From contig JAFSKF010000041.1 in NCBI GenBank assembly GCA_017449065.1, positions 1 through 64,000 of the forward strand: a DNA stretch of 64,000 bases. The letters run 5' to 3'. Made by a program: the position numbers and the translations under genes. The notes beneath the pieces are model-generated. The model had not been told where the DNA came from and did not search any database. It saw nothing but the letters and a program-made list of their open reading frames with translations. Source of the stretch: Bacteroidales bacterium (GTDB lineage Bacteria > Bacteroidota > Bacteroidia > Bacteroidales > UBA3663). Of this stretch, positions 9,555 to 19,262 are shown in pieces (positions within the stretch are counted from its first letter, which is position 1; each line of letters begins with the position of its first letter).

Positions 9555-11039
9555 ATGCGCGAAGAAAACAACTCTGAGGAAGTTCTCAAGGACATAACCT
9601 CAGGCGAATATAAATACGGCTTTACCACCGATGTCGAGACCGAAGTGATTCCGATGGGTCTGAACGAAGAGGTGGTGCGTCTCATTTCGCAAAAGAAAGG
9701 CGAGCCCGACTGGATGTTGCAGTTCCGCTTGGACGCCTATCGATGGTGGAAGGAGCAGCCTCGTCCGACGTGGGGGCATGTTCTGGTCGAGGAAGTCGAT
9801 TACGACAAGATTTCATTCTATGCCGCTCCGAAAAAGAAAACCGGCAATGGCGAAGTGGATCCGGAGATTCTAAAGACTTTCGATAAGCTGGGCATTCCTC
9901 TTCACGAGCGCGATATGCTCTTGGGCAATGCTCCGGCAGGAACGCCGTTAGACGGTGCCTCGAACATGGCTGTCGATGCCATTGTTGATTCTGAGAGCCA
10001 GAAAACCACCTATCGCGATAAACTGGCGGAATTGGGCATTATCTTCTGTTCGTTTGGCGAAGCCGTGAGGGAATATCCTGACTTGGTGCGCAAATATCTG
10101 GGCAAGGTGGTGCCCACTCGTGATAACTACTATTCTGCCCTCAACTCTGCCGTTTTCTCCGACGGTTCTTTCGTCTATATTCCCAAAGGCGTGCGCTGCC
10201 CGATGGAGCTGGCAAGTTACTTCCGTATCAATTCGAGCGGAACCGGTCAGTTCGAGCGTACCCTGATCATTGCAGACGATGAGTCGTATGTTTCCTATCT
10301 GGAAGGCTGCACGGCTCCGATGCGCGACGAGAATCAGCTGCATGCGGCGGTGGTCGAGATCTATGTGCACGACCATGCTGAAGTGAAATACTCCACCGTG
10401 CAGAACTGGTATCCCGGCGACAAGAACGGTAAGGGAGGCGTCTATAATCTGGTGACCAAGCGCGCTCTTTGTGCGGGCGATTTCTCGAAGATCTCCTGGA
10501 CGCAGGTCGAAACAGGTTCTGCCATTACGTGGAAGTATCCGTCTTGCGTGCTGAAAGGCGACAATAGTTCGGGCGAGTTCTATTCGGTAGCCGTCACCAA
10601 TAACTATCAGGAAGCAGATACCGGCACCAAGATGATCCACATCGGTAAGAACAGTCACAGCCGCATCATCTCGAAGGGAATCTCTGCCGGACACTCGCAA
10701 AACAGCTATCGCGGGTTGGTGAAGGTGCTTCCAGGAGCTGACGGAGTGCGAAACTATACGCAATGCGACTCGCTGCTGTTGAGCGACACTTGCGGTGCGC
10801 ATACCTTCCCGGTCATGGACATTCAGAATCCGACAGCGATGGTGGAACACGAAGCCACCACTTCGAAGATCAACGAGCAGCAGCTTTTCTATTGTCAGCA
10901 GCGAGGCATCAAAGAGGAAGATGCCGTCGGTCTGATTGTGGGCGGCTATGCCAAAGAGGTGGTGCAGAAACTACCGATGGAGTTTGCCGTCGAGGCTCAG
11001 AAGCTTCTTTCGTTGAGTATTGAAAATTCAGTAGGATAA
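9555..11039 (+). CDS. sufB: Fe-S cluster assembly scaffold SufB
   Basis: About 494 residues. SufB is the scaffold of the cytosolic SufBCD complex on which Fe-S clusters are built. The SufB/SufD beta-helix core is recognisable: [24 protein letters not shown], the segment rich in glycine and serine around [14 protein letters not shown], and C-terminal [10 protein letters not shown] and [15 protein letters not shown]. The start was set to the ATG at 9555 because the upstream TTG lies inside the promoter. sufC and sufD follow, but only after lemA and htpX. Confidence 0.96.
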   Translation: MREENNSEEVLKDITSGEYKYGFTTDVETEVIPMGLNEEVVRLISQKKGEPDWMLQFRLDAYRWWKEQPRPTWGHVLVEEVDYDKISFYAAPKKKTGNGEVDPEILKTFDKLGIPLHERDMLLGNAPAGTPLDGASNMAVDAIVDSESQKTTYRDKLAELGIIFCSFGEAVREYPDLVRKYLGKVVPTRDNYYSALNSAVFSDGSFVYIPKGVRCPMELASYFRINSSGTGQFERTLIIADDESYVSYLEGCTAPMRDENQLHAAVVEIYVHDHAEVKYSTVQNWYPGDKNGKGGVYNLVTKRALCAGDFSKISWTQVETGSAITWKYPSCVLKGDNSSGEFYSVAVTNNYQEADTGTKMIHIGKNSHSRIISKGISAGHSQNSYRGLVKVLPGADGVRNYTQCDSLLLSDTCGAHTFPVMDIQNPTAMVEHEATTSKINEQQLFYCQQRGIKEEDAVGLIVGGYAKEVVQKLPMEFAVEAQKLLSLSIENSVG

Positions 11040-11063
11040 AACAACTTCTAAAAATAAACGATT

Positions 11064-11618
11064 ATGATCATTGCACTTGTCGTCATTGCCGTATTGGCCC
11101 TCATTGTTATTGGTATTTACAACAATCTGGTAAAACTTCGCAACAATCGCGAGAACGCATTTTCTAACATCGATGTGCAACTCAAACAGCGCTACGATCT
11201 GATTCCTAATCTGGTGAACTCCGTGAAAGGCTATGCCACACACGAGAAAGAGTTGCTCGAAAAGGTGACCCAATATCGTGTGGCAGCCATGAACGCCACC
11301 GACATCAACAGTAAAATTGCTGCAGACAATCAGTTGAGCAGTGCCTTGGCAGGTTTGCGCGTTTCCGTGGAGGCTTACCCGGACTTGAAGGCTAACCAGA
11401 ACTTCCAGCAGCTGATGGCAGAACTGTCGGATGTGGAGAATAAGCTGGCAGCCACCCGTCGTTTCTTCAATTCCGCCACCAAGGAGCTGAACAATGCCGT
11501 TCAGACTTTCCCGAGCAATCTGTTGGCAGGTATGTTCGGTTTCCACAAGGAGCCTATGTTCGAGGTTCCTGCTGCTGAGCGTGCAGCCTACGAAAAAGCT
11601 CCCGAAGTGAAATTCTAA
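11064..11618 (+). CDS. lemA: LemA family membrane protein
   Basis: 184 residues. An N-terminal transmembrane helix (about 1-19) is followed by a helical domain with the LemA signature: LVKLRNNRENAFSNIDVQLKQRYDLIPNLV, of which the asparagine and RYDLIPNLV parts are most conserved. The biochemical role is not established. lemA is often beside an M48 peptidase gene, as here (9 bases from htpX), which suggests a joint membrane function. Its place between sufB and sufC is unusual. Confidence 0.9.
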   Translation: MIIALVVIAVLALIVIGIYNNLVKLRNNRENAFSNIDVQLKQRYDLIPNLVNSVKGYATHEKELLEKVTQYRVAAMNATDINSKIAADNQLSSALAGLRVSVEAYPDLKANQNFQQLMAELSDVENKLAATRRFFNSATKELNNAVQTFPSNLLAGMFGFHKEPMFEVPAAERAAYEKAPEVKF

Positions 11619-11627
11619 GAATAGTGA

Positions 11628-12608
11628 ATGAAATACGTCGGTATCCATACGCAACAAGTACGTAACAATGTCAAATCGATATTGTTGCTGTGCTGTTTTC
11701 CGCTGATAGTGATCGGTATGGTATGGATTTTCTTTGCCCTGCTCGAATATTTCGGAACAGGCAGAGACCCGTATGGCAATCCTATTCCGATGGATTGGGA
11801 CGAGGTGAACGAGTGGTTTGTGCAGTTCATTCCCATTGTGCTGATAGTAGTGAGCGTTTGGTTCTTAATTGCCTACATAATTAACGATGAAATAATCCGG
11901 CATGCCACACAGGCTGTTCCATTGAAGCGCAAAGACAACATGCGGGTCTATAACATCGTCGAGAATCTTTGCATGGCCGGAGGCATGAATATGCCCAAGG
12001 TCTATGTGGTCGAAGATCCCCAGTTGAATGCCTATGCCTCGGGCATTAGCGAAAATACTTATGCCGTTACCGTAACCCGGGGCTTGCTGAACAAGTTGAA
12101 CGATGAGGAACTGGCAGGAGTGATCGGGCACGAACTGACGCACATCCGGAACCGGGATACCCGCGTGCTGATTGTCAGCATCGTCTTTGTGGGTATCTTC
12201 AGCATGGTGGCAGAAATCGCGTTTCGTATGTTCTTGAATTCCGGCAGCCGTCGAAGCAATAACAGCAAGGGCAATAGTTTCTTGATAGGTATAGTGATTG
12301 CGGCCGTATTGGCTTTTATTGCCTATATCTTTGCCTTGCTCACCCGCTTTGCCATCAGCCGGAAGCGCGAGTTTATGGCTGATGCCGGAGGTGCTGAACT
12401 TTGCGGCAATCCTCTGGCACTGGCTTCTGCCTTGCGCAAGATCTCGAATGATCCGGGGTTGAACAATGTCAGTCGGGCAGATGTGGCACAGCTTTTCATC
12501 GAGCGGCCCAAAAAGATGGAACAAGGTTTCTTCGAATCAGCATTCAGCGAACTGTTCAGCACGCATCCCGACACCAAGAAACGTATTGCCTATCTGGAGC
12601 AATTCTAA
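11628..12608 (+). CDS. HtpX-like M48 family membrane metallopeptidase
   Basis: 326 residues. It has two N-terminal transmembrane segments (about 15-42 and 65-85), the zinc motif HELTH (about 166-170) and a third zinc ligand Glu in RKREFMADAGG (about 245-255). Another membrane segment lies between them (about 220-240). M48 membrane peptidases such as HtpX degrade misfolded membrane proteins. The active-site residues are all present, so it should be active. It follows lemA closely and precedes sufC by 32 bases. Whether it serves Fe-S biogenesis or only shares the transcript is not known. Confidence 0.9.
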   Translation: MKYVGIHTQQVRNNVKSILLLCCFPLIVIGMVWIFFALLEYFGTGRDPYGNPIPMDWDEVNEWFVQFIPIVLIVVSVWFLIAYIINDEIIRHATQAVPLKRKDNMRVYNIVENLCMAGGMNMPKVYVVEDPQLNAYASGISENTYAVTVTRGLLNKLNDEELAGVIGHELTHIRNRDTRVLIVSIVFVGIFSMVAEIAFRMFLNSGSRRSNNSKGNSFLIGIVIAAVLAFIAYIFALLTRFAISRKREFMADAGGAELCGNPLALASALRKISNDPGLNNVSRADVAQLFIERPKKMEQGFFESAFSELFSTHPDTKKRIAYLEQF

Positions 12609-12640
12609 ACATCGCATAAAAAGACTACAATATTATATAT

Positions 12641-13402
12641 ATGGCATTACTTGAAATCAAGAACCTGCACGCTAGTGTAGGCGGAAAAGAGATATTACGA
12701 GGCATCAATCTCACCATCAATCCGGGCGAGGTGCATGCGGTGATGGGTCCCAATGGTGCAGGCAAATCCACCTTGAGCGCCATTCTGACTGGTAATCCGC
12801 AGTATGAAGTGACCGGAGGCGAAATCCTTTACAAGGGTCAGGATCTGTTGGCAATGAAACCCGAACAGCGTGCTTGGGAGGGTATCTTCCTGTCGTTCCA
12901 GTATCCGGTGGAGATTCCCGGAGTATCGATGGTGAACTTTATGCGCACGGCAGTCAATTCGCAGCGCGAATATCGGGGCGAGAAGGCGTTGACGGCTACC
13001 GAGTTCCTGAAGCTGATGCGCGAAAAACGTGCCGTGGTGCAACTCGACAATAAGCTGGCCAACCGCTCGGTGAACGAAGGTTTCTCGGGCGGTGAGAAGA
13101 AACGCAACGAGATTTTCCAGATGGCAATGCTCGAACCTACCTTGAGCATTCTCGACGAGACCGATTCCGGCCTCGATGTCGATGCCCTGCGCATTGTGAG
13201 TGAAGGCGTGAACCGCTTGAAGTCTGCGGAACGTTCGAGCATCGTCATTACGCACTATCAGAAACTGCTCGAATATGTGCAGCCGCAGTTCGTACATATT
13301 GTCTATAAGGGCCGCATCGTGAAAGACGGCGGACCCGAACTGGGCGACCGCATCTTTGCTGAGGGTTTCGATTGGATTAAGAAAGAGTTGGGTGAGGAGT
13401 AA
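12641..13402 (+). CDS. sufC: Fe-S cluster assembly ATPase SufC
   Basis: 253-residue ABC-type ATPase of the SufBCD complex. Walker A is GPNGAGKST (about 36-44), the signature is FSGGEKKRNEI (about 148-158), and Walker B with the catalytic Glu is LSILDETDSGLD (about 167-178). There is no membrane segment, as expected. It is followed 12 bases later by sufD. Confidence 0.97.
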   Translation: MALLEIKNLHASVGGKEILRGINLTINPGEVHAVMGPNGAGKSTLSAILTGNPQYEVTGGEILYKGQDLLAMKPEQRAWEGIFLSFQYPVEIPGVSMVNFMRTAVNSQREYRGEKALTATEFLKLMREKRAVVQLDNKLANRSVNEGFSGGEKKRNEIFQMAMLEPTLSILDETDSGLDVDALRIVSEGVNRLKSAERSSIVITHYQKLLEYVQPQFVHIVYKGRIVKDGGPELGDRIFAEGFDWIKKELGEE

Positions 13403-13414
13403 ACGCTTTGCATT

Positions 13415-14815
13415 ATGTCAGCTGAAAAGCAATATATCGATTTATACCGCAGCCAGAAGGCGCTGATCGATGCCAACTCGGCACCGGCTCTGAATGCTTG
13501 CAGGGAGGAAGCCGCACAGATGCTGGAGCGTGAGGGTTTGCACAAGCCTAACGACTTCACGCATGTCGATTCGGAGCAGTTGCTGTCTGCAGATTATCTC
13601 ATCAATCTTGCCCGTCACGAAGTGCCTACCAATCGTGAGGATCTCTTCACCTGTGCTGTGCCCGAACTGAGCACCAACGTGCATTTCCTGTGCAACGAGC
13701 AGTATATTGGTAATACCGACAAGATTAACGACAGCCGCTTCTTTGCCGGCAGTTTGCGTGAGTTTGCCAAACAGCATCCCGAAATCGTAAAGGAATACTA
13801 CAATCGGTTGGCAGGCCGGAAACTTGATACTGGCGACAAGCGCTCTTCGAAGTTCGAGACCTGTTCGCCTGGCGAAGCCGCCCTCAACACCCTGCTTTGT
13901 CAGGACGGATTCGTGCTCTATGTGCCGGCAGGCGTTGAAGTGCAGAAACCTTTGCAGCTCATCAGCCTGTTGCGGGCAGTAGATGATTTTATGGCTGTGC
14001 AGCGTCTCTTGGTGATTATCGGAGACAATGCCAAAGCCAGCCTCCTGGTTTGCGAACATGCCAGTTTGTTGCCCAAAATCGACGATGCTTCGCAGTTCCC
14101 CGATCTGCTGAGCCTGCAGACAACTGAAATCTTCGTTGGCAAACATGCCACACTTGATTTCTATTGTTTGGAAGAGCACCACGAACACGCCTATCGTCTG
14201 GGTCAGGTGTATGTGCGTCTCGACGAAGGTGCGAATGTCGATCTGGGCGAGTATGCCCTCACGGCTGGTCGTACCCGCAACCGGGTGCAGATCGAGCTGA
14301 CAGCGCCCGATGCTAAGATCCAGCTCTATGGTATGGCGGCTCTCGATGGCTCTCAGCAACTCGACAATCTGACGTTCATCGACCATCAGGCACCTGATTG
14401 TCAAAGTAACGAACTCTTCAAGTATGTGCTCGACGAGCAGGCTAAAGGCTCGTTTCTGGGACGCATCCTGGTGCGGAAAGGCAGCGATAAGACCGATGCC
14501 CACCAGACCGACCGCAATCTGTGTCTGACGCCCGATACCCGGATGGTGGCACGTCCTGAACTCGAGATTTATGCTGACGATGTGAAGTGCAGTCACGGAG
14601 CTACCGTAGGTCAGTTGGACCAGCAGGCATTGTTCTATATGCGCACTCGCGGCATCCCCGAAGAGGAAGCCCGTATGTTGCTTATGTTCGCGTTCATGTC
14701 CGATGTCATCGACGGCATACGCATCGAGCCTTTGAAGGATCGCCTGAAGCACCTGATCGAAAAGCGCTTTCGTGGCGAACTCAAACAGCAGTGCAACGGG
14801 TGCTTCACTCGCTAA
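13415..14815 (+). CDS. sufD: Fe-S cluster assembly protein SufD
   Basis: 466 residues. SufD is the partner of SufB and SufC. It contributes to iron acquisition in the scaffold complex. The C-terminal half carries the SufBD signature: KCSHGATVGQLDQQALFYMRTRGI, with HGA and the Q-x-LFY-x-x-SRG-type segment. The N-terminal helical part is more divergent, as usual. No sufS-type desulfurase follows; the next gene is a lipoprotein starting 28 bases downstream. Confidence 0.95.
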   Translation: MSAEKQYIDLYRSQKALIDANSAPALNACREEAAQMLEREGLHKPNDFTHVDSEQLLSADYLINLARHEVPTNREDLFTCAVPELSTNVHFLCNEQYIGNTDKINDSRFFAGSLREFAKQHPEIVKEYYNRLAGRKLDTGDKRSSKFETCSPGEAALNTLLCQDGFVLYVPAGVEVQKPLQLISLLRAVDDFMAVQRLLVIIGDNAKASLLVCEHASLLPKIDDASQFPDLLSLQTTEIFVGKHATLDFYCLEEHHEHAYRLGQVYVRLDEGANVDLGEYALTAGRTRNRVQIELTAPDAKIQLYGMAALDGSQQLDNLTFIDHQAPDCQSNELFKYVLDEQAKGSFLGRILVRKGSDKTDAHQTDRNLCLTPDTRMVARPELEIYADDVKCSHGATVGQLDQQALFYMRTRGIPEEEARMLLMFAFMSDVIDGIRIEPLKDRLKHLIEKRFRGELKQQCNGCFTR

Positions 14816-14843
14816 ATCAGAATCCTATAACCTCTTTCTTCCC

Positions 14844-17543
14844 ATGATGAAATTTCTTCTTCCCCTCTTAGTCGTGTCCTGCCTGTTGGTGGGATGTAGC
14901 GGATCCGTACAAGTGTCTATGCCTGATGCTCCAAGCAAGCGGATGACTTATGCCGGAGAGCGTCTTTCGAAGGCACTCGACGAATATGCTGACCAGGTGC
15001 CCCAAGGCCAGTGGAACATTGTTCTGCAAGAGGGAACCGAAGGGGAGAAGGAAGGGTTCTGCATCCGTCGCAACGGGCAGAAGATCTGCATCACGGGCAA
15101 CGACGGAACAGGCGTGATCTATGGCGTGCAGGATTTTATCGAGCATACCTTGCAGAATCCCGATGAATCCACTCGTTACTGGCATCTCGATACGGTGGTG
15201 ACCGATGCCCCGGAGATGGTGTTGCGAGGCACTTGCATCGGTCAGCAGAAACCTTACCTGTTGCCGGGACGTATGGTGTATGAGTATCCGCTCACTCCGG
15301 AATTGTTCCCTTGGTTCTACGATAAGGAGCAGTGGGTGGAGTATCTGGATATGCTGGTGGAGAACCGAATGAATTCGCTCTATTTGTGGAACGGGCATCC
15401 CTTTGCTTCGTTGGTTAAGCTTGACGACTATCCGTTTGCCGTCGAGGTCGATTCCGCCACCTTTGCCCGCAATGAAGAGATTTACGGATTCCTGACCGAA
15501 GAGGCGGACAAGCGAGGCATCTTTGTGATTCAGATGTTCTACAACATCATTGTTTCGAAGCCCTTTGCAGAGTCGTATGGCATCAAGACGCAAGACCGTC
15601 ACCGTCCGATTCTCACGTTCATAGGCGATTATACCCGCAAGAGCATCGCTGCCTTTGTCGAGAAATATCCAAATGTGGGCCTGCTGGTTTGTCTGGGCGA
15701 GGCAATGGATACTTACGAAGACGATGTCGATTGGTTCTGCAACACCATTATTCCGGGCGTGCGCGATGGTCTCGACAGTTTGGCTCGTCGCGACGAGAAG
15801 TTCGTCGGTTACGAACCGCCCATCCTGCTGCGAGCACACGACACCGATTGCCAGATGGTGATGGAGAAAGCTCTTCCGTTGTATAAGAACCTCTACACCA
15901 TGCACAAGTATAACGGCGAGAGTCTGACCACCTATCAGCCGCGTGGACCTTGGTCGGACATCCATCGCAATCTGGCAGCTTTGGGCAGCACGCACATTGA
16001 AAACGTGCATATTCTGGCCAATCTGGAACCTTGGCGATGGTCGTCGCCACTGTTTGTGCGTCGCACCGTGAAAGCCATGCACGAGGTGCATCATGCCAAC
16101 GCTTTGCATCTCTATCCGCAGGCATCCTATTGGGATTATCCCTATACGGCTGACAAACTGCCTGACGGTGCCCGTGAGAAGCAGATCGATCGCGATTGGC
16201 TTTGGTATAAGACTTGGGCGCGCTATGCCTGGAAACACGATCGCGACAGTGTGGCTGAGGACCGCTATTGGGACGCTCAGTTAGCTTCGCATTGGGGAAC
16301 AACCGCTGAAGTTGCAAAGCAGATACGTACCGCCTACGACGAGAGCGGAGAGATTGCTCCTAAACTGCTGCGTCGTTTCGGAATCACCGAGGGCAACCGG
16401 CAGACCCTTCTTCTGGGCATGTTCTGTGCCCAGTTGGTCAATCCTTACAAATATACCATCTATCCCGGTTTCTACGAAAGTTGCGGTCCGGAGGGCGAGA
16501 AACTGATTGAGTGGGCAGAACGCGAGTGGAAGGGCGAGCCTCATGTGGGCGAGTTGCCGCTCGATATTGTCGATCAGTGTGTGGAGCATGGCGAGAAAGC
16601 CGTATTGGCCATCGATGCCGTCCGTCCGTCCGACATTGCTCAGCCTATGCGCAGCGAGTTCCTGCGTCTGCGTAACGATATGTATTGCTATCGTGCCTTT
16701 GCCCACGCTTTCCGGCTCAAGGTGCAGGCGGCTCGTAAGGTGCTCGATTACCAGTGGAGTCAAGACTTGCATTATCTTGAAGAGGCTGTTCCCCTGTTGG
16801 AGCAGTCGCTCGATTGGTGGCAGCAGTTGGTCGGTCTGACCCAAGACACGTATCTCTATGCTAATTCCATGCAAACCGCACAGCGTCGCATTCCTGTGGG
16901 TGGCGACGATGGCAAGAACATCCATTGGGCGGAACTCCTGCCGCTCTATCAGCAGGAATTGGCGAACTTCAGGCATCATTTGCATACGTTGCAGGCGCAG
17001 GCATCCGGAACAGCCATCGAAACCGGTGCCGCAACCGTTCAGCCGCTTCGTCCGGCTGATGTCACCTTGCTGGGTAAGTATCGGTTAGGTTCATATCAGA
17101 CGCATGCAACGTTGGTCAGCAATGTGCCGGATGCGACGCTCGAAGCGGTTGCTGATGAACTGAAACTCCTCACACCGCTTTGTTTCGATGGTGACAAGCA
17201 GCGAAAGGATGGCACTCGCATCGAGTTCGAGACCCGCCAGCCGGTGCAGTTGCTGGTCGGTTATTTCCGTGATGACCAGAAGCGCTATGCGCAGGCACCC
17301 AAACTCGAAACCGACGCCTCAGCCAACGATTACGGGCAGGCAGAACCTGTGCTCGAAGCCGCCATTCACCTGAAAGGTATGCCCTTGGCCAATGTGCATG
17401 CCTACCATTTCGAGGCAGGACATCACACCCTGCTCCTCCCCAAAGGCTACCTGCTTGTCTTGGGCTTCACTTCCGATACCGTTTCCTTCCGCAACGTCGG
17501 TCTGGCAGGCAATGCAGATACCATGGACTGGCTATTCTATTAA
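14844..17543 (+). CDS. Large lipoprotein resembling a glycoside hydrolase (GH20b/GH67-like architecture)
   Basis: About 899 residues. Signal peptide with lipobox LVGC (Cys18), so it is membrane-anchored and probably periplasmic or on the surface. Residues about 35-110 resemble the alpha/beta N-terminal domain found before TIM barrels of GH20 and GH67 enzymes (FCIRRNGQKICITGNDGTGVIYGVQDFIEHTL-type pattern). A long domain (about 120-470) with many W, Y, H and acidic residues follows, e.g. MNSLYLWNGHPF and LYPQASYWDYPY, in keeping with a barrel. A helical region and a beta-rich tail complete the protein. Specific family and substrate cannot be fixed from reading. The frame is open from 14772 inside sufD, but the ATG at 14844 starts the signal peptide. 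It is likely to be read through from the suf operon. Confidence 0.7.
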   Translation: MMKFLLPLLVVSCLLVGCSGSVQVSMPDAPSKRMTYAGERLSKALDEYADQVPQGQWNIVLQEGTEGEKEGFCIRRNGQKICITGNDGTGVIYGVQDFIEHTLQNPDESTRYWHLDTVVTDAPEMVLRGTCIGQQKPYLLPGRMVYEYPLTPELFPWFYDKEQWVEYLDMLVENRMNSLYLWNGHPFASLVKLDDYPFAVEVDSATFARNEEIYGFLTEEADKRGIFVIQMFYNIIVSKPFAESYGIKTQDRHRPILTFIGDYTRKSIAAFVEKYPNVGLLVCLGEAMDTYEDDVDWFCNTIIPGVRDGLDSLARRDEKFVGYEPPILLRAHDTDCQMVMEKALPLYKNLYTMHKYNGESLTTYQPRGPWSDIHRNLAALGSTHIENVHILANLEPWRWSSPLFVRRTVKAMHEVHHANALHLYPQASYWDYPYTADKLPDGAREKQIDRDWLWYKTWARYAWKHDRDSVAEDRYWDAQLASHWGTTAEVAKQIRTAYDESGEIAPKLLRRFGITEGNRQTLLLGMFCAQLVNPYKYTIYPGFYESCGPEGEKLIEWAEREWKGEPHVGELPLDIVDQCVEHGEKAVLAIDAVRPSDIAQPMRSEFLRLRNDMYCYRAFAHAFRLKVQAARKVLDYQWSQDLHYLEEAVPLLEQSLDWWQQLVGLTQDTYLYANSMQTAQRRIPVGGDDGKNIHWAELLPLYQQELANFRHHLHTLQAQASGTAIETGAATVQPLRPADVTLLGKYRLGSYQTHATLVSNVPDATLEAVADELKLLTPLCFDGDKQRKDGTRIEFETRQPVQLLVGYFRDDQKRYAQAPKLETDASANDYGQAEPVLEAAIHLKGMPLANVHAYHFEAGHHTLLLPKGYLLVLGFTSDTVSFRNVGLAGNADTMDWLFY

Positions 17544-17553
17544 GTCACTCTGA

Positions 17554-18918
17554 TCAGAAGACATATTCGCTTTCATCGGAAACCTCCATATCTGCTTGTA
17601 TAAACATAATGTAATATACAGGCAGATAGGTGACTTTCCCCTCTTGACGGCATTCACGCTCGTTGGAAACAACAATGCCGGAACCGACATGATAGTCCGG
17701 ATTATTCAGCAAATTGTTCAGGGCACTGTGTATCGTGTAGTCTTTGCCCGACTTCACTTCGACTGGAAGCACAGACATGGCAGCGTAATTGTCAATCAGA
17801 AAATCCACTTCGCCCTGTTTGCGGTTGTCGTAGTAGAATAGTTTGTGTCCGTGGGCACGCAGTTCCTGGGCAATCACACTTTCATAGACGCTTCCGAGAT
17901 TGATGCTTCGCACATCATCGAGAATGGGACGGATATTGTTGTGGTATAGCAGGCCGGTCAGCAGACCGACATCATTCATATACAGTTTCAGCAGGTTCTT
18001 TTGGAGGGATTCGCTCAGTGGAAAATGAGGATTCGATATGGCATGAACCGATAGCGATATGCCTGATGAAACGAGATATTCGAATTCTTCTTGGTATTGG
18101 TTGAACCGGTCGCCTTCTTTTCCTTGGATATGCTGAGCCACCAGGCGCTTCTTTTTGTTTCCCATTTGCGATGGAATCATCTCGTAGATGCGGCGAATGA
18201 GCAGTTTCTTGCTGTGTTCCTTTTCGTATTTTGAGGCATCGTCAGCATAAAGGTTCCGGATGGCATCCTGCACTTCACGCACTTTTATGATATTATGCGT
18301 ATCCAAGTAGGTGTTGACGGCATCCGGCATGCCGCCTACCAGCAGATAGCGTCTGAACAGATTCAGTATGTGTGCATGATGTTCCTCTGTGAGACTTTGA
18401 CGGTTCTTGTAGGCTGCCCGAATCATGCTGATGGCTTCTTCGCCAACTCCGTTGGCTATCAGGAATTCTTCGAAGTCAAGCTGAAACATTTCCTTTCGGA
18501 TAATGCTTCCAATCGGAATCGAGGTGGTTCCTTGCAGGGTGACGCCCAACAGGCTGCCACTGGCAATATAGCGGTAGCGTCGGTCCTCACGCAGGAACTT
18601 TAGCATGGTGAGATATTGGGGATAGTGCTGAATTTCATCGAGGAACACCAGTGTGTCTTCGCGTTTCGATAGTCTGTCGCCTGCCACCATGCTGAGGGTC
18701 AGATAGAAGTCTTCTTTCCGATGAATATTTTTGAATAGCTGTTCGCCCTCGTCATCTTCCACGAAGTTAATCTCCACAAAATTCGGGTACATCCGTTTTC
18801 CTGTTTCCCGAATGCTAAACGATTTCCCGATCTGGCGTGCTCCTTCCAGTATCAGAATCTTGTCAGTATCAGACTTCAGATAGTCTTCCAAATAAGATGA
18901 AATCTTCCGGTATAGCAT
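17554..18918 (-). CDS. AAA_14/DUF4143 ATP-binding protein
   Basis: 454 residues from the ATG at 18918. The N-terminal AAA domain has Walker A EGARQIGKS and Walker B TLVFLDEIQ. The C-terminal DUF4143 domain has a PD-(D/E)xK-like stretch, GEVDFLI followed by VLPVEVKSGK. The family is abundant in Bacteroidetes, with many paralogs per genome, and its role is not known. The frame stays open 64 codons upstream to 19110 through three 33-bp repeats. I start at 18918 because family members begin near this Met-Leu-Tyr-Arg. A second, broken copy lies at 27599-29004. It is convergent with the glycosidase-like gene, 10 bases apart. Confidence 0.85.
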   Translation of the reverse strand: MLYRKISSYLEDYLKSDTDKILILEGARQIGKSFSIRETGKRMYPNFVEINFVEDDEGEQLFKNIHRKEDFYLTLSMVAGDRLSKREDTLVFLDEIQHYPQYLTMLKFLREDRRYRYIASGSLLGVTLQGTTSIPIGSIIRKEMFQLDFEEFLIANGVGEEAISMIRAAYKNRQSLTEEHHAHILNLFRRYLLVGGMPDAVNTYLDTHNIIKVREVQDAIRNLYADDASKYEKEHSKKLLIRRIYEMIPSQMGNKKKRLVAQHIQGKEGDRFNQYQEEFEYLVSSGISLSVHAISNPHFPLSESLQKNLLKLYMNDVGLLTGLLYHNNIRPILDDVRSINLGSVYESVIAQELRAHGHKLFYYDNRKQGEVDFLIDNYAAMSVLPVEVKSGKDYTIHSALNNLLNNPDYHVGSGIVVSNERECRQEGKVTYLPVYYIMFIQADMEVSDESEYVF

Positions 18919-18923
18919 AGCAT

Positions 18924-19022
18924 TTACACTTTTCAAATAAATATTGGCCCTAAAAATTACACTTTTCAATGAAAAATGACGGTGCAAAATTACACTTTTC
19001 AAATGGAATGACCAAATATTTG
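18924..19022 (-). repeat. 33-bp repeat array A (three units) in the leader of the ATPase gene
   Basis: The 13-bp core TTACACTTTTCAA (plus-strand reading) begins at 18924, 18957 and 18990, exactly 33 bases apart. The remaining 20 bases of each unit differ. Because 33 is 11 codons, the minus-strand frame through the array is open and shows a repeated LKSV. The array ends 6 bases from the chosen start codon of the ATPase. Confidence 0.85.
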
Positions 19023-19027
19023 CACAA

Positions 19028-19137
19028 AAAAGATAGTAAATATTCCAATCTCCACAAATTTTTTTCTTAAAAATATGCCAATCCCCCACAAAAAACAAGC
19101 AGAACTTCAAAATCCGTATTATCTGTGTTCGTTAAAC
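19028..19137 (-). promoter_or_regulatory. Promoter leader of the ATPase gene, homologous to the MNT/HEPN leader
   Basis: Minus strand: TTTG (19058-19055), a 19-base spacer, then TATCTTTT (19035-19028). This is the Bacteroidetes arrangement with one mismatch in the -7 box. Two CCAATC(C/T)CCAC units start at 19045 and 19078 (33 apart). The segment ends with GTTCGTTAAAC at 19127-19137. The same order, promoter, CCAATCCCCAC units, GTTCGTTAAAC, occurs at 27135-27317 in front of the MNT gene. Confidence 0.65.
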
Positions 19138-19232
19138 ATCATGATACGGAGTTTTTGAGTCATTTCTTTAGGTTCTTTTGGGAACAAAATGGTAAAAATG
19201 GAGGCAAAATGTCATTTTTTTGGCACAAAATG

Positions 19233-19262
19233 TTGGAGGTATTGAAAAAATCCATATATTTG
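19233..19262 (+). promoter_or_regulatory. Promoter for the structured RNA and the secreted-protein operon
   Basis: TTG at 19233-19235, a 19-base spacer, then TATATTTG at 19255-19262, followed by CAG. The next coding start is at 19697, so the transcript would carry a leader of about 430 nt. Confidence 0.65.

Noticed and set aside
13442..16238. Long minus-strand frames (436 and 456 codons)
   Set aside because: They are antisense to sufD and the glycosidase-like gene and carry no recognisable motifs.
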